Source of the DNA: Cunninghamia lanceolata
Lineage: Eukaryota; Streptophyta; Pinopsida; Cupressales; Cupressaceae
DNA: 64,000 bases
Assembly: GCA_027924645.1 (NCBI GenBank)
Contig: BSBN01000829.1
Location: 8,494,001 to 8,558,000 of the forward strand
Direction: 5' to 3'
Numbering within the stretch: position 1 is the first letter of the stretch; every line of letters begins with the position of its first letter. This document shows, piece after piece, positions 56,881 through 64,000 of the stretch. The position numbers and the translations under genes were made by a program. The notes below the pieces were generated by a model, which saw only the letters and a program-made list of their open reading frames with translations, did not search any database and was not told where the DNA came from.

Positions 56881-58242
56881 TGTAGAGGAAAACTAATGCA
56901 TTGTAGACTTAAACAAAATCTAGGGTTAAACCTAACTGAACAGTCCACTCTATCATTGCATTCCTACATTGAATTATTGACCAAGGAACATAATCTTATG
57001 ATGATGCTTGCACTATATATGCCTTCAAGACTCATTTCTATCCTAAACTATCTCATGCAAACTTATTCTAACCAAATTAATTGACTAAAGTTCACAGAAA
57101 TGAAAGAACAACAAATATAGTTAAAAACCTAGTTGCTATGAGTACCCCCGACATAAGCTGAAGATAGCTATATTCAACAGAGAATTACATAATTAACTTG
57201 AAATACACAAAATGAGAAAAGACTTAACACTAACCTTCGAAGGACTTCAACAAGGTATTCTATTCATGAATCACAATTTCTTACTTACTTCACAATGCAA
57301 TGTATAAGATAACATGAAACAATCTAACTATAAATTCATAAATGAATAAATGAATGTATGAAGCAAGAGTTAGTACCTTGAGTGGCCAACTTAGGGAACT
57401 ATCTCACTTCTTCTAGAAACTAAATCTACTTCAGATCTTCACACATTTCCCATGACATGTAGTTGAATTCAATTCATATCAAAGATAGAATCTTCTTCAG
57501 ATTTTATTCAAAATCAAAACATGTCTGGAATAACAGATAAAAAATAACTATAAAAATAGAGTATTGGCTATGTATATAGAAAGTAAAAACATAACAACTA
57601 ACCAATCAACAAACTCATCCCCTAACTTATACAAAAGTTGGAGAGTTGTATGAAAAATTCTAACTAACTATGATCATCAATTCATCAGGATATAGTTTTG
57701 AGATCAATTTATTAATTATCTAGAACAAAGGAAATAGAGTCCTATTGGAATAGAAATCCCATACAATGGCTCATGAATGAAAACACATAAGTTGTGGTTA
57801 GACTTCTAGAACAAGTCTTCTTCTTCCTTGTATTTATTCTTCCATGATGACCATGTTCATCTCCATCGATCTTCATTTCTGGTACTTGGACTACACTTTA
57901 ATCTATTCCCCTGTTCTACACTTTGCTACAATTATTCCTTCTTGGATGTTATGTCTTTGCTGCACAAGGTTAATTACTCCAACATATATACACAAAATAA
58001 CCTTTCATATTACACTTATGAAATCCTATCTATATTGCATGCATATCAATAATTTAAAACATCCACTTGAGAATATAATCACCATATTCCATTTATCAGC
58101 ATAGGTTCAAAGTCTCTAAGAAGTATATGTGAAACAACATATAATAAAGGTAATGTCTATAAGGTTCTTGCAAAATCATGTAAAAAGCTCTTTAAAAACA
58201 TATAGAAACGTCATAAAAGAAAGTCAATATTTCAACCCAACA
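56881..58242 (-). mobile_element. 3' LTR of minus-strand Gypsy2
   Basis: The minus strand starts TGTTGGGTTGAAATATTG at 58242, directly after a strong PPT, and ends ...TTTTCCTCTACA at 56881 where Copia RT resumes; 1362 bp. A TATA-like CTATATACATAG lies near 57575. The 5' LTR and matching target duplication are beyond the window. Confidence 0.75.
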
Positions 58243-58257
58243 TTTCCCCCCAACTTA
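58243..58257 (-). other. Polypurine tract of Gypsy2
   Basis: The minus strand reads TTTAAGTTGGGGGGAAA immediately before the LTR, preceded by GACAAGCAAAAG, the classic pre-LTR context of plant Gypsy elements. Confidence 0.85.
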
Positions 58258-58297
58258 AACTTTTGCTTGTCCCTAAGCAAAACCAAGGAACTAACAT

Positions 58298-60846
58298 CTA
58301 GGGCAGAAACTTATAATGCAAAGTAATTTTTCTAAGGTCCATGTTTTCTTTGACTCCTCCTTGTTTGAGATAGAATCCATTGTAACATACAAGTCTTTCC
58401 ATCCTATTTAGCTTAGCACGCCGACACTTATCACCTCTCCCTCTTGTCCAGTGTGGCACTGGGTAGAGAAGGATAGGGGCTGATAAGTAAGAGGCAACCA
58501 TGTTACTCCCTTTTGCTCTGAGATCTGGATGTATCTGCGTAACCTCTCCAACATATTCATGAAGTTGTGGAAAGAACGGGGTTCCTTCTTTTGCAATTCT
58601 AGAGTTAGGCTATTCCACCTGTTTTGGACATACCTTTGACAATTCTGAATGATAGACACTGCTAATCTTTGTATTCTCCTGTGATCTCTGAGTCTTAAAT
58701 CCATGATCACCTTACCTAGACCCTTATGAGAAAAAAATGTTAGCCATTGGGTTAGGATCACTTCAAGTTCTAAGGCTTCTTTCCTAATTAGCAGTGGCCC
58801 CTTCTTTTCCTGCTCCTCATATTGGTCCATCAATACTCCCCTGAGTTGTTCATTTTTAAAGTATGACATTAGTGCTTTGATCTGTAGGTCTCCAACATAG
58901 ATGCAAGGGTTCCATTCTGTGTCCTCATCCATCAGGTAATTATGCAAATAGTATTCACACAACTGGTCCTATTCTTCTAAACAAGCCTCTTTGAAATGAT
59001 TGCAGAAAATGTTCCTTGAATGTAATTCAAGTTGATTATTGATAAATCTATTAAACTCAAAACTAAGGAATTCTCTTTCAGAAACAATGCATAAACCTTG
59101 GGTGGAGGCCTACATCCAATCATTTGTTTGGCTCTATCAATAACTTCTTCCAAACGATCCTCCAACCTCTTGATTATCAAATATTTTTTTGTAATTGATG
59201 CATTAAAACTATGTTTTTCTTTTTGCCAATTCTCTTTTTCTTTCTTGGTCTTATTAGTCAATTTTATTAGCTCAAAGCCCAAAGACAGGGTAGTATGGTA
59301 CTATGGGGTCCTTGTCATAGGAGGTTGGAGAGTAAGTACTTCTTCTTTCTCAATTTCTATTTTATTTTCAGCCAATTGTGCTAACAAGTCTAAGTTAGAA
59401 CCATGGCCATAAGTTTGGATCCTCTCCTCCAACTCCTGAATTATTTTCTCTTTCTCTTTATCTTTATCTTTTTCTTCATAACCCATTACTTGTTCCTCCA
59501 GTTGTCTTAGTTTGTCCAAGGCATCTTGAAGTTCCTTCCTGATATATCTATCCTCTAATAATTCCTTTTCTTTTTCAACATTGTCATCATTCCTTTCTCT
59601 AGGAACATCAAAAACTTCTTTAGCAAAATCATTTGGCACAGGTTTACCCATCTTTCTTGTAGTAAACAAGTCTTTTGACTCATAATCAAAAGAAAAAATG
59701 TACTTTCTTTTCTTTACAAGCATATCAACATTTTCACAAGCATTTACAGAAATATCCTCAAGGGGGTTTTCTCCTCTATCTGAATCTAGATTCAGAGGAG
59801 TTGGATCATTATCCTGTTGTCCTATATTTTTGTCCTCTCCTCTTTGTTTCTCAACAACTTGCTCTTTGGCACCTTGCCTCCTTAACCTCCCTGAGCATCT
59901 AAGTGTGACTATTTCCTACTTATCTACCTTTTTCCCCATTTTATTGTCTCCCTTCTTCCTCTTTTCGCCTACACTTCCTTCTTTTGTTGCATTCTTGTGT
60001 TTACTCACTCCCTTCCTACTCTTCTTTTCCTTACCAGATGTTGAAGGAGTGGTTCTTTTAGTTTGAGGGTCCCTCAGCTGATACAAACCTAAACTCTAGA
60101 GGGTTCTCATGTTGTGGCTCTTCCTGCTCAGTTTCAAGAGGAGGCTCAGGCTCATATGGAATTTCATCTTTTGGTTCTGGTGCCTCTAAAAGTGTTGAAA
60201 TGTCTACACATTGTTTAAAAGCTTCCCATCCAATCTAAGGGTACTAAATCCTTACACTCCTTTTTATTAGGAAAACTATCAAACAATGGTGGGAAAGAGT
60301 AGTGTCTGCTTGTTGTCTCTAATATTCTGAAGACATCTTTTTCAACATAGTATATAGATAGTTTGGAACATTGACAAGTTTTTCATGTCACAAATGGTTG
60401 AGCAATATAAGTCATGTAGTATACAATACATTGTATCTACCATCACAAGTAATATACTTGATAATATAATAGGCACATTTCCCCTAAAAGAAGGGAAGAG
60501 ATAGTCATTTGGTACCTTGTTTCGTAGAATCCAGGTGTTCACCTCTCTCACAGAACTCCTCCCTAGTCGCGGCTGCATCAGCTCTAGCTGGGTACTCGGA
60601 CCCTATCAATGGAAACCCTGTGACCTGAGCAATAGCTAACTCAGAAGCATCTATAGTTAACCCCTTCACCATTGCTTCATCATACTGTAGAGTAAATGTA
60701 AATTCTTTCATCATATCATCATCAAACTCTATCAATTTCAGGAAGTAATCTAACCAACCTACTCTCATGAAGAGCGGGAGAACCATCACATCCTCCAGTA
60801 GTTCCTTATGTGCCGAAGGTTCTCTTCTAATCACGTCTCCTCCCAT
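58298..60846 (-). pseudogene. Large extra gene of Gypsy2 downstream of pol
   Basis: A broken gene beginning at the Met at 60846 (MGGDVIRREPSAHKELLEDV). The first 113 residues include GWLDYFLKLIEFDDDMMKEF, LTIDASELAIAQVTGFPL and EEFCERGEHLDSTKQGTK. After a stop it continues LSLPFF, KCAYYIIKYITCDGRYNVL. Then come a low-complexity region, a Lys/Glu-rich coiled coil at 59723-59301 (RKELQDALDKLRQLEEQVMG), and 59282-58298, with YYLHNYLMDEDTEWNPC, LRLRDHRRIQRLAVSIIQNC and HNFMNMLERLRRYIQI. Total about 850 codons. Extra genes after pol are known in Athila/Tat-type Gypsy elements, where some are env-like; no signal peptide or clear membrane segment is seen here. Function not assigned. Confidence 0.5.
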
Positions 60847-61071
60847 TACTGTTGTGAATTACAAAATCTACAATGTTAATTTTCTGCAAAATGTCAATTT
60901 CTGTTGCTCAATTCCTGCTGCTTTAGCTAACCACCCCAAATAACCAATCTACATCTTCTTTCCTTTGAGGCAAAATAAGGTAAGTTCATGGCACAGAATA
61001 TTTGGCTGGTTTTCTTGAAAGGCAAGGTTTTGAAAGGTAAATGCTTTTCTAATGGCAAAAATTGAAAATAA

Positions 61072-61086
61072 CCCTCCCCCCAACTT
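61072..61086 (-). other. Internal PPT-like tract in Gypsy2
   Basis: The minus strand reads TTAAGTTGGGGGGAGGGT, sharing TTAAGTTGGGGGG with the PPT at 58243-58257. It lies 225 bp upstream of the extra gene and between pol and that gene. Confidence 0.7.
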
Positions 61087-61879
61087 AATTGTGAAGTGAC
61101 CTCACTTCATGTGGTAGGTATTACGGCATGAGGAGGAGTGATTAAAAGAAATGGTGATAATATTTGTCACATGCATGAAATAAACTATTACTAATCATGA
61201 ATATAAAAAGAAATCTAGATGTAATAATTGAAAGTTATTGAATGTACATATGAAGTGGAAATGAATAATTAACATACCTTGGAAATTGTGAACAACTCAT
61301 AGAATTTGAGATGATATGCATGCGGTGAATGAGATATAGGTTGATAGAAGGTGGTGGGTATGGCTGAAAATATATAATGGAATAACAAGTGATGATGGAG
61401 AAAAGTACCAAGTCATTAATGTGAATTAATACATGGAGCAATAGAAAGAAGTAGTTTAAAATGAATACAGGCATGTGGAATGGGCGGGAGAATTGAGGTA
61501 TTGGTCACCAAGTGATGGAATAGAGTAGCATGTAGATGGTGCTACAGGTGCCTTCATCACAGGTCCCAACTGGTTAATTGGAAATATATATATCAGGTCC
61601 CACCTAAGTTAGGTCCCAACTAAATGAGTGAAAAATAGGTCCTGGTGGAAATAACTTGTTGTAACCATGGAAATTGTGTAGTGTCTGCATGTGATTTTGA
61701 AAACAAAGAAATTTAATTTTCAACAATAGGGGTTGAGTATTGTAACTCAACCTCCACATCACTGGATAGTGTTGGTGTATCAGCATCTAAATGTGTATTA
61801 TCTGGTGTCACATCATCATCATTAGGAGTATCAGGAGGAGCATACTGAGCAGCTAAGGAAACAAGAAAGTCATCCTTCT
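61087..61879 (-). other. Spacer between Gypsy2 pol and the extra gene
   Basis: No gene is recognised. The high-coordinate end is a short tail of pol after the integrase (DTPNDDDVTPDNTHLDADTP), acidic, then non-coding sequence down to the internal PPT-like tract. Confidence 0.5.
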
Positions 61880-63010
61880 AAAGTGGCTTTTTATACAATT
61901 TTAGCATGTGCCCATTTACTAGTAGTGAAAATCAAACTTTCTCAATAGTCTGCAATTGAACTGCACCATCAGGAAAGACTTTCTTGATCTCATATGGGCC
62001 TAACCAATGTGACTGAAGCTTGCCCTTGAAGTCTTTATACCTTGAATCATAAAGGAGTGCCCAGTCACCTACAATAAATTCCTTTGATTTGATGTACTTG
62101 TCATGCTATTTTGCCCTTTGTTTCTATATGACCTCTGTATGATGAATGGCCTCCATTCTAATTTCATCCAAGGCATTCAAATGTTGTAGCCTTTCCTATT
62201 GTGTAGTGGTCAAATCCATTCCTAGGTCCATTGTTGTCCTCAGGGTTTTGTGTTCAAATTCAATAGGCATGACTGCTATCTTGCCATAGACTAGCTCATA
62301 AGGCGTAAACCCTGTAGTTGTCTTCCAGGTTGTTTTGTATGCCCAAACAACTTCAAGGAGCCTAGAAACCCAATCTCTTCTATGAAGCTACACTGTCTTT
62401 GTTAGGATGTTCTTAATTTCTCTATTAGTGACTTCCACCTGACCATTAGCCTGAGGATGGTATGGAGTAGATTTCTTATGCCTAATCTGATATTCTTCAA
62501 CCAATTTGGTTATTAAATTAGATGTAAACTATGGTCCTTGGTCAGTTACTATTTCTCTTGGAACACCATACCTAGTGAAGATGTCTTCATACAAGAATTT
62601 GGCCACATTGCCATCTCTAGCAAACTGTAATGCCTTCACTTCAACCCATTTAATTAAGTAGTCAGTACACACTAGGATATATTCTTTGTTGTTTGATGTA
62701 GGAGATATAGGACCCACAAAATCCAAACCCCACTTGTCAAAAGGATCCAATGAGATTGTGGCTGCAAAGGCATCTCATCACTTCTAGTAGGCCTTCCCAT
62801 TCTCTAGCATCTATCACAGCTCCTAGTATACTTGACATCATCTTTATGAAGTGTCGGCCAGTAATATCCTATTGTCAAGATCTTGAAGGTTGTCCTCTTA
62901 GCTATAAAATTTTCACAAGGCTCATCATGACAAGCCTTCATTACATCAAATACTTCATCCTCCCTGATACATCTTCACATAATATTGTCTAGTCCAGTGT
63001 AAAATAGAAA
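61880..63010 (-). pseudogene. Gypsy2 integrase
   Basis: The N-terminal HHCC zinc domain is read at about 62960-62780 (ACHDEPCENFIAKRTTFKIL, GYYWPTLHKDDVKYTRSCDR, then C). The catalytic core follows: WGLDFVGPISP with the first Asp, VCTDYLIKWVEV, GVPREIVTDQGPQF with the second Asp, TPYHPQANGQVEVTNREIK with the Glu. The C-terminal part has TTWKTTTGFTPYELVYGK and FKGKLQSHWLGPYEIKKVF, then VNGHMLKLYKKPL. There is no chromodomain, which argues for a non-chromovirus (Athila/Tat side) Gypsy. Stops and small shifts break it. Confidence 0.85.
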
Positions 63011-63720
63011 TTTAGAAATCTAAGAGTAAGAGAAACATTTATGAACTAGCTGCCTCTTCTCCCTTACAGAGAAGTATCTTGGAATCTACCCTGTAACCAA
63101 ATAATTGGCTATATCTACATACCATGGAGTGTGTATAGTGAGAGCAAATAGATGCTCATCAGAAAAAGAATCATCAACCACTCCATATGAAGACTGTGTA
63201 GGTAGTTTGGACAGAAAATCAGCAACAACATTGGCCTTCCCTGGTTTGTCAACAATTGTAATATCAAACTCTTGCAACAACAATAACCACCTTACAAGTC
63301 TACCACCTACTATGGGTTTATTCATGAAGTATCTAATGGCTGCATGATCTGTATGGATGAAAACCTTGTAACCAGTTATGTAGTTCCTGAATTTATTAAT
63401 TGCATAAACAACTGCTAACATCTCTTTCTCTGTCACAGTATAGTTTAACTCAACTCCTTGTAGATTCTTACTTACATAGTATATGGCATACTCCTTGTTT
63501 CATTCAAGTGTTGACCCAGGAATGCTCCAATGGAAAAATCATATGCATCTATATGGATGTGAAAATTAAATGACCAATTCAGACCTCTGAGGATAGGGGC
63601 TTGTGTCAAGGATGTTTTATCTTTTCAAAAGAGATCTAACAATCTGATGTCCATTCAAATTCACTATCCTTGGTCAGTAGGGAAAACAAAGGGGCAGAAA
63701 TCTTGCTAAAATCCTAAATG
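63011..63720 (-). pseudogene. Gypsy2 RNase H region
   Basis: The open frame 63436-63086 has MTEKEMLAVVYAINKFRNYI, FIHTDHAAIRYFMNKP, GRLVRWLLLLQEFDITIVDK and GKANVVADFLSKLP, the C-terminal two thirds of Ty3/Gypsy RNase H (Glu in EKEML, Asp in HTDHA, Asp in VADFL). The N-terminal segment is frame-broken between 63720 and 63436. RNase H removes the RNA template. The frame continues with the linker to integrase. Confidence 0.85.
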
Positions 63721-64000
63721 AACCTCCTGTAATATCATGCATGGCCTAGGAAGCTCCTTACATCTTTTTGTTTTTGTGGAATAGGCAGGCTAGATATAAT
63801 CTCAATCTTCTTTGGGTCAACTTGGATGCCTGCACTTGAGATGAAATGTCCCAAGACTATTCCCTGTGTCATCATCAAAAAACACTTTTCATTACTCAAA
63901 GAGAGGTTATGCTCTGTACACCTCTTCAATACCTTCTCCAAGTTGTGTAGGGCTTCATCATATGTGTCACCATACGTGGTGAAGCCATCCATGTAAATCT
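63721..64000 (-). pseudogene. Gypsy2 reverse transcriptase, C-terminal part (window edge)
   Basis: The frame 63992-63735 reads MDGFTTYGDTYDEALHNLEK, then VLKRCTEHNLSLSNEKCFLM, GIVLGHFISSAGIQVDP and PIPQKQKDVRSFLGHA. These are the thumb and connection segments of Ty3/Gypsy RT that follow the YxDD box, which would lie just beyond the window end. The Met is internal. Confidence 0.85.

Noticed and set aside
59675..60066. Plus-strand open frames (75 and 122 residues, Leu/Phe/Ser-rich, membrane-like)
   Set aside because: Antisense shadows of the Lys/Glu-rich coiled coil of the Gypsy2 extra gene.
1..64000. CRISPR arrays, rRNA, tRNA genes and bacterial-type operons
   Set aside because: No regularly spaced repeats, no rRNA-like conserved sequence, and no tRNA cloverleaf was recognised. 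The tRNA-like words are PBS sites of retroelements.

Overview
The window looks like intergenic DNA from a large, repeat-filled plant nuclear genome, most plausibly a gymnosperm (conifer-type). I found no intact host gene, tRNA, rRNA or CRISPR array. Almost everything recognisable is a decayed LTR retrotransposon (Ty1/Copia and Ty3/Gypsy) or an endogenous plant pararetrovirus (Caulimoviridae). The organism call is an inference from this composition and from the style of the elements. The repeat identities rest on protein motifs, primer-binding sites, polypurine tracts and LTR ends read directly from the sequence.

Layout. (1) 1-1500: 5' end of a minus-strand Copia element (gag N-terminus, tRNA-Met-type PBS, LTR). 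(2) 1500-3762: 3' end of a plus-strand Copia-like element with a broken coiled-coil ORF, four polypurine tracts and a 1.37 kb LTR. (3) 3765-13446: a minus-strand Gypsy element ('Gypsy1') encoding gag, an aspartic protease and a G-patch domain but no RT, RNase H or integrase. It has a long leader studded with a TGGCRCCA-type motif and an Ogre/Tat-like PBS. (4) 13447-27880: a tandem array of one caulimovirid in minus orientation: copy B (near complete polyprotein), a deleted copy C, then the 5' half of copy A. The array appears to sit inside the 5' LTR of Gypsy1, because LTR-like sequence resumes at 27881. (5) 27907-45054: old, mostly unreadable DNA with an LTR-like block, two copies of a Gypsy gag/protease relic, a solo LTR, a retroposed-looking pseudogene and one other decayed reading frame. 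(6) 45055-56880: a plus-strand Copia element (2.09 kb LTR, PBS, gag with a 325-bp duplication, protease, integrase, RT) whose RT is split by a 6 kb insert carrying an unrecognised minus-strand gene. (7) 56881-64000: a minus-strand Gypsy element ('Gypsy2') entering the same Copia RT: 3' LTR, PPT, a large extra gene downstream of pol, integrase, RNase H and RT, running off the window end.

Nested order: the two insertions in the Copia RT post-date that Copia, and the viral array post-dates Gypsy1. All coding regions are broken by stops or frameshifts, so the window is a graveyard of mobile DNA. The parts most worth a second look are the viral array with its unusual C-terminal domain, the reverse-transcriptase-less gag-protease-G-patch Gypsy with its repeated leader motif, and the large unrecognised genes carried by the two late insertions.
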